Positions 15,744 to 23,601 of a DNA stretch of 27,778 bases are shown piece by piece. The notes under the pieces are model-generated. The model had not been told where the DNA came from, did no database searches, and saw nothing but the letters and a program-made list of their open reading frames with translations. Numbering within the stretch: the first letter of the stretch is position 1; the number at the start of each line of letters is the position of its first letter. Source of the DNA: a bacterium (GTDB taxonomy: Bacteria; Bacillota; Clostridia; Lachnospirales; Lachnospiraceae); assembly GCA_004562765.1 (NCBI GenBank), contig SFRL01000051.1, positions 1 through 27,778 of the forward strand, written 5' to 3'. Both the position numbers and the translations under genes were made by a program.

Positions 15744-16971
15744 GACAGAAATCCTCCGGTGAAAGCACACATTCAGCCAGTTTCTTTAGGTCTGTTTTCA
15801 GATAAACAGCTGTTACATCGGAAGCGGAGTGTCCAAGGATATCTGTAATGATCGGAAGCGGTGTTTCCATTTCCAGAAGCATGGAGCCGGCGGAATGTCT
15901 TAAAGAATGAAATCCGGAATGTTTTTTTGTACGCTGATCGATACCTGCTTTCCTCATGTATCTTACAAGCTGTTGTTGCATATGGTTTTCGTTACCGATA
16001 GGATCAAATGGAGGCATATGTTTCAGGAACACATGGTCGGTTTCATAATACTGAGGGCGTCCGTTTTTGATATAATCAATCACCGCCCAGCCTATTGCAT
16101 CAGGTATTGGCAAAGTCAATGGTTTATGTGTTTTGTGCTGTATGAGGGACAGCTTTTTATCTTCCCAGTTAAAGTTCTGGAAACGCAGATTTTTGATATC
16201 TCCAATCCGAAGCCCAAGAACACACGCAAGAAGGATCATCGCATAGTCACGTTTTCCTATAGGACTGTTCCTGTCAATGGCCGCAAGCATTGCTTTCAGT
16301 TCATCGAGGTTCCATACGGAAGGTATTTTGGCACTTTTAGAAACAGCAGGCATATGGATATTTACGGCATAATCAATGGCAAGGACTTCGGTCGAATAAA
16401 GAAAACGCAGGAAGTGTCTGATTCCACAAACATTCTGCTCTATGGTTTTAAAACTATATCCAGCCAGCGTTTTCAGATAAGAATTGCAGATATCCATTGT
16501 GATACTTTTTGCCGATTCTATTTTCCGTTGCTGGAGATAATCCATGAAAACCATAGAAATGCTTTTATAATGTCCGACCGTACTCGCTGACAATTCCGTT
16601 GAATCCAGGAAATTCGTATAATCCGTAAATACAGCTGAATAATACACATTCAGCGTAATGGGATTTTTGGATGCATAGTATCTTCTGGTGAGCACCTGGT
16701 GAAGACGATAGTCTTCCAGCATATGAACAACACGGAGAAGCTGAACTCTCTGCTGAGAAAGTGTTCCATCATTATATTTAGTGATGAAGCCGTATTGGTT
16801 TTCGAGATATTTAATCCCTCGTTCCATGTCGTATTTGGTATTTCCGTATTCTTTCGTAAGAAAGCATTGGATCTTATTCCATTCTCTTTCATAGAAGCGG
16901 ATAGTCGCAGGAGTATAGTTGTTTTCCTGTAACAGTTGTTTTAATCCTTCTGTAATCATTTCAAGATTCAT
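15736..16971 (-). CDS. RIT tyrosine recombinase A
   Basis: A 411-residue tyrosine recombinase, first gene of the trio (minus strand). It has an N-terminal helical arm (LKQLLQENNYTPATIRFYER), a core-binding domain (about 120-215), and a catalytic domain with CVLGLRIGDIKNLRF (Arg about 253), HSGFHSLRHSAGSML (His-x-x-Arg about 355) and ILGHSASDVTAVYLKTD (Tyr about 393). AAAGGAG lies upstream of its ATG. About 140 bases separate it from the right end of the element; they contain the right-end recombinase sites and no clear promoter. Confidence 0.88.
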   Translation of the reverse strand: MNLEMITEGLKQLLQENNYTPATIRFYEREWNKIQCFLTKEYGNTKYDMERGIKYLENQYGFITKYNDGTLSQQRVQLLRVVHMLEDYRLHQVLTRRYYASKNPITLNVYYSAVFTDYTNFLDSTELSASTVGHYKSISMVFMDYLQQRKIESAKSITMDICNSYLKTLAGYSFKTIEQNVCGIRHFLRFLYSTEVLAIDYAVNIHMPAVSKSAKIPSVWNLDELKAMLAAIDRNSPIGKRDYAMILLACVLGLRIGDIKNLRFQNFNWEDKKLSLIQHKTHKPLTLPIPDAIGWAVIDYIKNGRPQYYETDHVFLKHMPPFDPIGNENHMQQQLVRYMRKAGIDQRTKKHSGFHSLRHSAGSMLLEMETPLPIITDILGHSASDVTAVYLKTDLKKLAECVLSPEDFCHE

Positions 16972-17030
16972 GAGTTTCTGACTCCTTTCTTTTAATGATT
17001 ACAGAATAACAAAGAGTGGTATTTTTGCTG

Positions 17031-17115
17031 GTATTATGCCGAGATAAATTTCCAAAAATCACGTATTTATGCGGAGAATCAATGTCAACTCGTCATAAGG
17101 TTTATCTCGTCATAA
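17031..17115. repeat. Right-end recombinase-site cluster of the RIT element
   Basis: TTATGCCGAGATA at 17034-17046, ACTCGTCATAAGG at 17088-17100, and TATCTCGTCATAA at 17103-17115, the last being the inverted partner of the left terminal repeat. The two CGTCATAAGG copies are adjacent. Confidence 0.8.
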
Positions 17116-17817
17116 GGCGGAAACATATCGCCGTTGTTAGCGAACATCATGCTAAACGAACTGGATAAGGAACTGGAAGCAAGAGGGCTGGATTTCGTCC
17201 GATACGCAGACGACCTCATCATAATGGTTGGAAGCAAACAGGCGGCAGAACGAGTAATGAAGAACATCACCCGATACATTGAGGAAAAGCTCGGACTGAA
17301 AGTAAATGCTGAGAAGAGCAAGGTCGATAAGCCGAAAGGCATCAAGTATCTCGGATTTGGATTTTACTTTGACTCTTTTGCCAAAGGATATAAAGCCAGA
17401 CCACACCCTAAAGCGATAGCGAAGTTCAAGGCACAGATGAAGAAACTGACATGCCGAAGCTGGGGAGTGAGTAACTCCTACAAGGTGTATAAACTCAACC
17501 AGCTTATACGAGGATGGATAAACTACTTCAAAATCGGGAGCATGAAAGGGCTGTGCGAGCGGCTGGACAGTAACATCAGATACCGTCTGAGAACGTGTAT
17601 CTGGAAACAATGGAAAACGCCGCAGAACAGAGCGAAGAATCTGATGACGCTGGGGATTGACCGAGGTACAGCGTTCCGAGTAGCTTACACAGGCAGAAGG
17701 ATTGCATACGTGTGTAACAAGGGTGCTGTTAACGTGGCCATAAACAACAAGAGATTATCCGCTTTTGGGCTAATCTCTATGTCAGACTACTACGCCGTTA
17801 GGCGCGTTACTTGTTAA
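17116..17817 (+). pseudogene. ltrA: Group II intron reverse transcriptase/maturase, C-terminal part
   Basis: The frame resumes in phase as GGNISPLLANIMLNELDKEL (rest of motif B), then FVRYADDLIIM (motif C, catalytic YADD), GLKVNAEKSKV and KYLGFGFYF. The maturase X domain follows (KLNQLIRGWINYFKIGSMKG), then a C-terminal region ending RRVTC. No additional lesions are visible in the roughly 230 residues, so precise excision of the RIT element would restore an approximately 430-residue maturase. It has no start codon of its own. Confidence 0.9.
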
Positions 17818-17824
17818 GTTGATT

Positions 17825-17906
17825 GAACCGCCGTATACCGGACGGTACGTACGGTGGTGTGAGAGGTCGGGAATTCCTCGGTCAGAGGAATTCCCTCCTA
17901 CTCGAT
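17825..17906 (+). other. Group II intron domains V and VI
   Basis: Domain V is GAACCGCCGTATACCG/GACGGTACGTACGGTGGTG (17825-17859), nearly identical to the class IIC domain V of O. iheyensis. Domain VI has a perfect 11-pair stem (GGGAATTCCTC at 17869-17879 with GAGGAATTCCC at 17885-17895) and ends CTCCTACTCGAT, where the A of CCTAC is the expected branch region. The 3' exon begins at about 17907. Confidence 0.88.
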
Positions 17907-17933
17907 TTGCAGACACCACGGGAGGTGAGAGGG

Positions 17934-18401
17934 TTGGGCAGGAAAAACAGGAGGAAGGAATCAGCGTATTCCCGGAAGATGAGAAATCCGGAGAAACTGA
18001 TATCCAAACCGCAAACAGACATCGTACATAACGGCGCGGCTCCGGTCAGAGGCGACATTTGGTTTGCAGAGCTTGGGAAGCATCCGGGGACGAGTGTCCA
18101 GGAAGGATGCCGACCGGTGTTTATTATGAGCAATGATACGGCAAACGGGCATTCCGGCACTGTGACAGTCGTGCCGATGACTTCCAAGAAGAAAAAAGCA
18201 TATCTTCCAACGCATGTTTTGACGGGAGCATCTGACTGCCCCAATCTGGAACCTTCCATGGTGCTGGCGGAGCAGGTGACTACCATTGGCAAGTGCGCCC
18301 TCAAAAGTTTTGTAGGGCATGTTGGAGAGGACAGAATACATGAGATTGAAAAGGCTGTGGAAATACATCTCGGTCTGGGTGGAAAGATTCGGGATAAATG
18401 A
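17934..18401 (+). CDS. MazF/PemK-family endoribonuclease toxin
   Basis: A MazF-like protein of about 155 residues. Signature: PVRGDIWFAELG, GCRPVFIMSND, SGTVTVVPMTSK, LPTHVLTG, then EPSMVLAEQVTTIGK and a C-terminal helix. This family cuts single-stranded RNA. The Arg and Thr of the active site (RPVF and PMTS) are present. No antitoxin is visible next to it, so it may be an orphan or have a phage role. The start is uncertain: TTG 17934 has GGGAGGTGAG upstream and a conserved-looking basic N-terminus; ATG 17979 is the alternative. The group II intron ends 27 bases before the TTG. Confidence 0.82.
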   Translation: MGRKNRRKESAYSRKMRNPEKLISKPQTDIVHNGAAPVRGDIWFAELGKHPGTSVQEGCRPVFIMSNDTANGHSGTVTVVPMTSKKKKAYLPTHVLTGASDCPNLEPSMVLAEQVTTIGKCALKSFVGHVGEDRIHEIEKAVEIHLGLGGKIRDK

Positions 18402-18468
18402 GCGCAGTCTTTTATGTCCGGATTTTACATTCAGCAAGATTTCTAACCAGGATGGGAGATGATAAATT

Positions 18469-20910
18469 GTGGGAACTACCAGTAACGGCCGTGCGCCGGT
18501 GAATTTTGTAAACATCCCGGCGGATCTGAAAGCGTCCTGCCGGTTCTGTGTATGGAAGATGGAGAAAGGAAAAGGCAGGTCGGCAAGGCTTACCAAGGTA
18601 CCCTATGACCCGGCAACCGGGAGAAAGGCGCAGAGCAATAACGCTGCAACATTCTCGGATTTCAACACAGTCATTAAAACTTATGCAATGGGCGGGTATG
18701 ACGGCATCGGTATCCGGGTAGATAACGGCATCGGTGCTTTTGACATCGACCACTGTATCCGTGAGGACGGGAGCCTCAACGATGTGGCAGCTTCCGTGCT
18801 TGGAATCTTCAAAGAAGCTTATGTTGAACGATCCCCGTCCGGAACCGGCCTGCGCGGGTTCTTCCATGTGGATGTGGATTTTAATTTTGACAAAACCATT
18901 TATTACATCAATAACCGTACCCTTGGCTTGGAGGTTTATCTTGCCGGGGCGACAAACCGTTTCGTGACGGTGACAGGAAATAAGTACCGGGAAGGAACCG
19001 TCCCAACAGATATGCCTGCACTTCAGACTTTGCTGGATACGCTGATGAAACGAAAGAGCCAGGTGGTGAACACACACATTGAACCGTGTTCCTATCTGTC
19101 CGATCAGGAAGTGCTGGAACACGCAGGGAAGTCTGCCAATGGGGAACGCTTCATGGATTACTACGAGGGTAACTGGCAGAAATATTTTGATAACCAGTCT
19201 GATGCGGATATGGGTTTCCTTTCCATGCTGGCGTTCTGGTGCGGCTGTGACGAGGAGCAGATTGACCGTATTTTCCGTACCTCCGGCATGATGCGCCCCA
19301 AATGGGACCGGCAGCAGGCCGGCACTACTTATGGGGCAATCTCCATCCGGAATGCTGTGTCCACCTGCCGTGCGATCTATCTTCCGGTCGATCCGCAAGA
19401 CATCACGGACGCAGGGGATGAGTTTCAGAACCTTGACGGGGAAGAGGTGGATTATAACCCGGACCTTTCCCAGATCAAGATCACTCTGGATGAGATGCAG
19501 CCGCAGTCCAATCCCCGCTATGGCCGGGATGAGATCGGAGTCGGAAATATGTTCGCAGACTACTTCAAAGGCGTGGCGCGTTATAACCGTGACCGGGGCA
19601 TCTGGTATGTGTATGACGGGACGGTCTGGCGGGCAGACACGGGAGGGCTGAAAGTTGCGGAACTGGCAAAACTCTTAGCGGACCGACTTTTGACGTATGC
19701 GATCAAGATCAAGGAGGAGGATACCAGAAAGCGGTTCATCGACCGCATCCGCAAGCTGCAGCAGAGGAAACACCGGGAAACCATGTTAAAAGATGCGAAA
19801 TCCGTGTATCCTCTGGCGATGTCCTTTTTTGACCGGGACATTTACCTGTTCAACCTTGCCAATGGGACGCTGAATTTGAGAACACTGGAATTTAGGGAAC
19901 ACCGGGCGGAAGACTACCTGACGAAGATTTCCCCGGTCGTTTACGATCCGGAAGCAGACTGCCCGCGATGGACACAGTTCATGGAGGAGGTCATGCAGGG
20001 GGATGAAGAACGCATCCGGTATATCCGGAAGGCACTGGGATATGCACTGTCCGGTGATACAAGGATGGAGTGTCTGTTTATTCTCTACGGTGCGACTTCC
20101 CGTAACGGCAAAGGTACCATGATGGAGACGTTCCTGCGGATCATGGGCGACTACGGCCGCAACGCCGATCCCGCCCTTCTTGCCATGAAGTTCAACGCAC
20201 AGAGCAACGGCCCTACAGAGGAAGTGGCGCGGCTTGCCGGCTCCCGGTTCGTGAACATCTCGGAGCCGGAAAAGAAGCTCACCATGGACGCAGCCTTTAC
20301 CAAGCGTATGACGGGTAATGATTCCATCACGGCACGTTTCCTGCATGAGAACAGTTTTGAGTTCCGGCCGAATTTTAAGATATTCATCAACACGAACCAT
20401 TTGCCGAACATCACAGACCTTACGTTGTTTGATTCCGGCCGTATCAAGATCATCCCGTTCAACCGTCATTTTGAGGAGGAAGAACAGGACAAGGGATTGA
20501 AGGCTTTTTTTGCAGAGGAAGAAAATATGTCCGGCATCTTTAACTGGCTACTGGAAGGGCACAGGCTTTTTGAAAGAGAGGGGCTTGCTATGCCAAAATC
20601 CGTGCTGGAGGCGACCGATGCTTACCACAAGGAATCAGACCGGATCAGCATGTTTTCAACGGAGTGCCTGGTTACTGAGTATGGGAATAAGCTGGCAAGT
20701 AAGGCGGTTTATACGAGGTATGTGGACTGGTGCCGGGATAACGGCTATAAGCCGGAAAATATGAAAAATTTCCGAAAGGGCATGGAAGTGCATTACACAT
20801 ACAACAACAGCGGAAGACCGACAGGCGGAGGAAATCCAACGACTGTTGTTGAGAATGTGAAATTTGCCACGGGTGAGGAACCGGAATTTGAGGTGATTCC
20901 GGATGCTTAA
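18469..20910 (+). CDS. Phage/plasmid primase-helicase, P4/D5 family
   Basis: An 813-residue two-part replication protein. The N-terminus is a prim-pol-like domain (GIGAFDIDHCIREDG about 88-102, YVERSPSGTGLRGFFH about 122-137, GLEVYLAGATNRFVTVTG about 155-172). A D5_N-type linker follows (YFKGVARYNRDRGIWYVYDG about 365). The C-terminus is a superfamily 3 helicase: Walker A GATSRNGKGTM (about 541-551), FVNISEPEK (Walker B region), and KIFINTNHLPNI (sensor 1, Asn). It makes primers and unwinds the origin in phage and plasmid replication. The start is GTG 18469 with TGGGAGATG upstream. The array of TCCTACA boxes directly follows the gene. Confidence 0.9.
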   Translation: MGTTSNGRAPVNFVNIPADLKASCRFCVWKMEKGKGRSARLTKVPYDPATGRKAQSNNAATFSDFNTVIKTYAMGGYDGIGIRVDNGIGAFDIDHCIREDGSLNDVAASVLGIFKEAYVERSPSGTGLRGFFHVDVDFNFDKTIYYINNRTLGLEVYLAGATNRFVTVTGNKYREGTVPTDMPALQTLLDTLMKRKSQVVNTHIEPCSYLSDQEVLEHAGKSANGERFMDYYEGNWQKYFDNQSDADMGFLSMLAFWCGCDEEQIDRIFRTSGMMRPKWDRQQAGTTYGAISIRNAVSTCRAIYLPVDPQDITDAGDEFQNLDGEEVDYNPDLSQIKITLDEMQPQSNPRYGRDEIGVGNMFADYFKGVARYNRDRGIWYVYDGTVWRADTGGLKVAELAKLLADRLLTYAIKIKEEDTRKRFIDRIRKLQQRKHRETMLKDAKSVYPLAMSFFDRDIYLFNLANGTLNLRTLEFREHRAEDYLTKISPVVYDPEADCPRWTQFMEEVMQGDEERIRYIRKALGYALSGDTRMECLFILYGATSRNGKGTMMETFLRIMGDYGRNADPALLAMKFNAQSNGPTEEVARLAGSRFVNISEPEKKLTMDAAFTKRMTGNDSITARFLHENSFEFRPNFKIFINTNHLPNITDLTLFDSGRIKIIPFNRHFEEEEQDKGLKAFFAEEENMSGIFNWLLEGHRLFEREGLAMPKSVLEATDAYHKESDRISMFSTECLVTEYGNKLASKAVYTRYVDWCRDNGYKPENMKNFRKGMEVHYTYNNSGRPTGGGNPTTVVENVKFATGEEPEFEVIPDA

Positions 20911-21415
20911 AGACGGTTGTTATTTCCACAATGTGAGGCTACTTAAATCGCAAAGAACAGTATTTTGTAGGAATAACTGTTTTTTCATCTCCTACAACCT
21001 CCTACAATTCTTGAGGCGTGGAATTCAAGAAAACCCTTATTTTACGCTACTTTTTAGCATCTTAAGATGGGATGTAGGAAATGTAGGAGGAAAATAGGTT
21101 ATTATTTTTTATTGTTTCTTTTATAGAGGATTTATATTTTATCTCCTACATCTCCTACAAAAGAGTAAAAACAGAAAAAGAAAATCAGAAAAATGGCTTG
21201 TTTTCAAGGAAAATCGGGGCTTGAAGATTGTAGGAGGTGCGGATTTTTGGATGCGTTCATCTCCTACAATCTCCTACATTACGATTCATTGTGGCAGATA
21301 ATAAATCATATCAGGCATCTTTTGCGGCAGCTTGCTTTGTGGGAATCTCTACAAGGTGAGCAGCGGCAAAGGGTGCCTGCTTTGTAATACATGAAACGAG
21401 AGGAGAAGTAAAACT
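20911..21415. other. Non-coding region holding the candidate origin
   Basis: About 500 bases between the primase and metK carry no convincing gene. They contain the TCCTACA array (separate entry), an AT-rich core at 21089-21140, and an A-rich stretch at 21160-21200. The last part (from 21350) leads into the metK ribosome site GAGAGGAGAAG. Confidence 0.7.
20966..21278. repeat. TCCTACA box array, candidate replication origin (iterons)
   Basis: Ten exact copies of TCCTACA. Plus-oriented pairs: 20990/21000, 21144/21153 and 21262/21272. A minus-oriented pair lies at 21073/21082, with single minus copies at 20966 and 21229. Paired copies are 9-10 bases apart, one helical turn. Opposed groups form inverted repeats, for example GATTGTAGGAG (about 21227-21237) with CTCCTACAATC (21261-21271). 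A 52-base very AT-rich block (21089-21140) lies between the two central groups, as expected for a DNA-unwinding element. The position directly after the primase-helicase gene matches satellite and phage origins such as those of SaPIs. Confidence 0.65.
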
Positions 21416-22440
21416 ATGAGCAGGATTTTAACATGCGAACAGGTGTCAGATGGGCATCCCGATAAAATCTGTGACCAGGTTGCGGATGCCATTGTGACAG
21501 ACTGTCTGGTACATGACAAGGAAAGCAGGGTGGCGATTGAGTGTCTGTTAAAGGACAGCCGCCTGATCATTGCCGGGGAACTGACCAGTAAGCACCAGCC
21601 GGACTACCGGAAACTGGTGGATGATGTGCTGGAGCGTATCGGAAAGGGAAAGACGGAATACGGCAGGATGGAGATCATCAACCCGCTGGATGTTGCCCTC
21701 ATGGTAAGGGAGCAGTCCCCGGACATCGCCCTTGGTGTGGATAAGGGCGGAGCCGGAGACCAGGGCATCATGTTCGGATATGCCACCAATGAAACACCGG
21801 AACTTCTTCCAGTTCCGTTTGCCGTGGCAACCAAGTTCCTGCGGCTTTTGAAGAACCACCCGTCAAAGATGTTCCGGGCGGATGCCAAGGCGCAGGTCAG
21901 TTTTGATTACAGCAGCGGACGGATTACCGCTTTCCTCTGCTCCGTGCAGCACAGCCCGGATGTGGAAGTCAGTGATTTCCGCCACATCATCGAAGGGATG
22001 ATGGTGCTGGCGGCCTGTGAGTACGGGCTGAATGGTGACTTCGTGAAACTGGTCAATCCGACCGGACGGTTTGTGGTCGGCGGCTCGTTTGCTGACTGCG
22101 GCGTGACAGGAAGGAAACTTGCCTGTGATACAGTAAGGTAGACCGCTCGGCAGCGTATATGGCACGGAAGATTGCCCGTGACATTGTGCAGGCCGGATAT
22201 GCGGAGCAGTGTGAGGTACAGATTGCTTATGCCATCGGGATGGAACATCCGGTGTCCGTCAATGTGGACTGTTTCGGTACAGAGTTCCAGCCGCTGGATT
22301 TTATCCAGGCTTATGTGGGTGACAGTTATGATCTGACACCGAGGGGGATTATTAAATGGTTGGGGTTGTTAGATGTGGACTATAACCTGGTATCCGCCTA
22401 CGGGCACTTCGGGAAGCCCGGACTTCCATGGGAGGAATAA
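21416..22440 (+). pseudogene. metK: S-adenosylmethionine synthetase, broken by an internal deletion
   Basis: The ATG at 21416 (after GAGAGGAGAAG) opens a clear AdoMet synthetase: EQVSDGHPDKICDQVADAIV (ATP site), GVDKGGAGDQGIMFGYA (about 104-120), NPTGRFVVGGSFADCGVTGR. The frame ends at codon 242 (TAG at 22139-22141). The expected following loop (YGG...HGGGAFSGKDP, which binds phosphates) is missing. Just after the break a second frame continues as KVDRSAAYMARKIARDIV to PGLPWEE at 22440. The junction is thus a deletion of about 50 bases, not a multiple of three. Both fragments are otherwise well conserved. The enzyme would have supplied AdoMet to the two downstream methyltransferases. Confidence 0.85.
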
Positions 22441-22461
22441 CAATAAAAATTGTAACACCTA

Positions 22462-22490
22462 TTGATAAAATGGCTAATATTTGATATACT
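22462..22490 (+). promoter_or_regulatory. Consensus promoter of the toxin-antitoxin operon
   Basis: TTGATA at 22462-22467 and TATACT at 22485-22490 with an exact 17-base spacer. It lies 26 bases upstream of the antitoxin start, with AAAGGAGG between. This is one of the best sigma-A promoters in the window and makes the operon independent of phage transcription. Confidence 0.8.
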
Positions 22491-22515
22491 AAAATTAGCT
22501 AAAGGAGGTGTTGAT

Positions 22516-22758
22516 ATGATTACTGCAACCGCAACTGCAACAGAAATGCAGAACAATTTTGGAAGATACCTGAATCTTGTTATGTCCGGGCAGGAAATTA
22601 TTGTAACGAAGAATGGTCGGGAGGTAGGGCGTTTTATTCCGAAGGATGCTGCTGTATCGTACCTGACAGACTCATTGACCGGCATTCTGAAAGGGAACTA
22701 TGACCTTGATGAAGTAAAGGCAGAAAGGTTGAAGGAAAAGTATGAAGCTATTGATTGA
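22516..22758 (+). CDS. Phd/YefM-family antitoxin
   Basis: An 80-residue protein with the Phd/YefM DNA-binding fold: ATEMQNNFGRYLNLVMSGQEIIVTKNGREVGRFIPKD in segments (EMQNNFGRYLN about 9-19; IIVTKNGREVGRF about 26-38), followed by a C-terminal tail that should wrap the toxin. The ATG at 22516 follows AAAGGAGGTG. It overlaps the PIN toxin gene by 17 bases. Such antitoxins repress their own promoter. Confidence 0.85.
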   Translation: MITATATATEMQNNFGRYLNLVMSGQEIIVTKNGREVGRFIPKDAAVSYLTDSLTGILKGNYDLDEVKAERLKEKYEAID

Positions 22759-23149
22759 TGCGAACATTCTGTTGGATGTCCTTCAGAACCGTGAGCCGCA
22801 TGTTCAGGCTTCCTCTGTTGTCTGGAAATTGTGTGAAACAGAAAAGGCAAAAGGTTATGTTTCAGCATTAACATTTGCTAATCTGGTTTATATTATGCGG
22901 AAAGAACTTGACCCGAAGAAGATAGAGGAGACTTTAAAGGCGTTGTCATTGATCTTTGAATTTGCTGATTTCAATGTTTCAGACCTTACCCATGCTGCAG
23001 AGTTGGAATGGGATGATTTTGAGGATGCTGTTCAGAGCGTGACGGCCGAACGTGTACACGCAGATTATATTATTACGAGAAATGTAAGGGATTTTGCGAA
23101 GAGCAAAGTGGTGGCATTTACTCCGTCTGAGCTGATCGCACGGATTTAA
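22742..23149 (+). CDS. PIN-domain toxin (VapC-like)
   Basis: A 135-residue PIN-domain ribonuclease. The acidic active-site pattern is visible: LLIDANILLDVL (first Asp about 5), SALTFANLVYIM (second region), DDFEDAVQ (Asp about 93-96) and ADYIITRNVRDFAKS (last Asp). The toxin cleaves RNA and is kept inactive by the Phd-type protein encoded just before it. It overlaps the antitoxin gene, so the two are co-translated. Typical family length. Confidence 0.85.
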   Translation: MKLLIDANILLDVLQNREPHVQASSVVWKLCETEKAKGYVSALTFANLVYIMRKELDPKKIEETLKALSLIFEFADFNVSDLTHAAELEWDDFEDAVQSVTAERVHADYIITRNVRDFAKSKVVAFTPSELIARI

Positions 23150-23170
23150 AACCAACAGAATAAAAGTGGA

Positions 23171-23206
23171 AGAGCCGAGGTGTTTTATTCGCCCCGGCTT
23201 TTCTTA
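23171..23206 (+). terminator. Terminator of the Phd-PIN operon
   Basis: AGCCGAGGTG (23173-23182) pairs with CGCCCCGGCT (23190-23199), one mismatch and one G-U, loop TTTTATT, followed by TTTCTT. It lies 22 bases after the toxin stop. Confidence 0.7.
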
Positions 23207-23243
23207 TACATGGATATTAGCCTATTTATCTAGTGATACACAA

Positions 23244-23272
23244 TAAAAAACTGACTGGTTAAAGTCAGTTTT
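23244..23272 (-). terminator. Terminator of the minus-strand RNA
   Basis: A perfect ten-pair stem AAAACTGACT/AGTCAGTTTT with a six-base loop. On the minus strand it is followed by further T residues (TTTTTTATTG), on the plus strand by CAG, so it points to minus-strand transcription. Confidence 0.7.
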
Positions 23273-23282
23273 CAGACCATTA

Positions 23283-23388
23283 CTTCGCCCGGTCAATTAT
23301 TATTTTACCGATGTGTCAGAACCGTCACACATCATCTTCGCTCGGTCAGTTTTTATATTACCGACGAGTCAGAACCGTCACTCGTCAT
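23283..23388 (-). repeat. Two tandem 53-base units with covarying hairpins
   Basis: Units at 23283-23335 and 23336-23388. Each has a seven-pair stem closing the same ten-base loop (plus strand CAGAACCGTC; minus strand GACGGTTCTG): GATGTGT/ACACATC in the first, GACGAGT/ACTCGTC in the second. Two base pairs differ between the units and both are changed on both sides. A second small stem (CGGT...ACCG) with an AT-rich loop accompanies each. Confidence 0.85.
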
Positions 23389-23601
23389 CATTTAGTGAAG
23401 TTTGAATACAAGTAAGCGATATTCTACGCTTTGCAGCACCCCGTCGCTTGCGGAAGCTAAACACATACGTTCATGATATTCTTGCCGTCATGAACGGAAT
23501 CTGTTAAGCAATGTTTCTGTGCCGCGCATTGCGAAGCGTTTTTGTAAAAACAGTGGATGAGATGCACACTGTAAAGAATATTGGGCATCTAACTCATTGC
23601 T

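Larger units (their letters stand above)
13649..17115 (-). mobile_element. RIT (Recombinase-In-Trio) element
   Basis: Three consecutive, overlapping minus-strand tyrosine recombinase genes of about 411, 327 and 367 residues fill a 3.4-kb insert, the hallmark of RIT elements. The ends carry inverted copies of TTATGACGAGATA (13676-13688 and 17103-17115). The insert splits the intron maturase between the two glycines of PQGG and Asn; the flanks are GGTGG (13644-13648) and GGCGG (17116-17120). The element is visibly more AT-rich than the phage genes around it, and no other gene is carried. Exact outer boundaries are uncertain by a few bases because of the left palindrome. Confidence 0.88.
12584..17906 (+). 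mobile_element. Class IIC group II intron, disrupted by a RIT element
   Basis: Domain I features align closely with the Oceanobacillus iheyensis class IIC intron: CATGGGCGCGCTCTAACGGG near 12594, GGGTGAAAGTCCCGA, CAAGGGTGTCC, GTGGAATCTGAAGGAAGC and CAAACCTTTGGCCTGA. A domain III-like AGAAGTCAGCAGAA follows near 12900. The maturase gene sits in domain IV and a canonical domain V/VI closes the intron at about 17906 (CCTACTCGAT). The 5' end is placed at 12584 by alignment and reads GTTTG rather than GTGYG. Without the 3.4-kb RIT insertion the intron would be about 1.9 kb, typical for class IIC. Confidence 0.85.
23243..23595 (-). ncRNA. Candidate structured non-coding RNA of about 350 nt
   Basis: A minus-strand unit bounded by a consensus promoter (-35 at 23625-23630, -10 at 23602-23607) and a U-tract terminator (23247-23272). 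No gene is visible on either strand. The predicted RNA is rich in helices. AGCAATG at its 5' end pairs with CATTGCT about 90 bases later. ACAGTG/CACTGT (23551-23573), CGTTCATGA/TCATGAACG (23469-23496), AAGCGA/TCGCTT (about 23414-23449) and two repeat hairpins with an identical ten-base loop follow. The stems of the two repeat hairpins differ by compensatory changes, which is evidence of selection for pairing. I do not recognise the class; known ornate prophage RNAs such as ROOL or GOLLD are a comparison, not a claim. Confidence 0.6.

Noticed and set aside
13676..16971. The tyrosine recombinases as the phage integrase
   Set aside because: All three lie inside an insertion that interrupts the intron maturase and show the overlapping trio layout of RIT elements.
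20966..21278. CRISPR array
   Set aside because: The repeat is only seven bases, occurs in both orientations, and has no uniform spacers; no cas genes are present.
23247..23272. A second terminator for the Phd-PIN operon
   Set aside because: The operon already has a terminator at 23171-23206, and the U tract of this hairpin lies on the minus strand.
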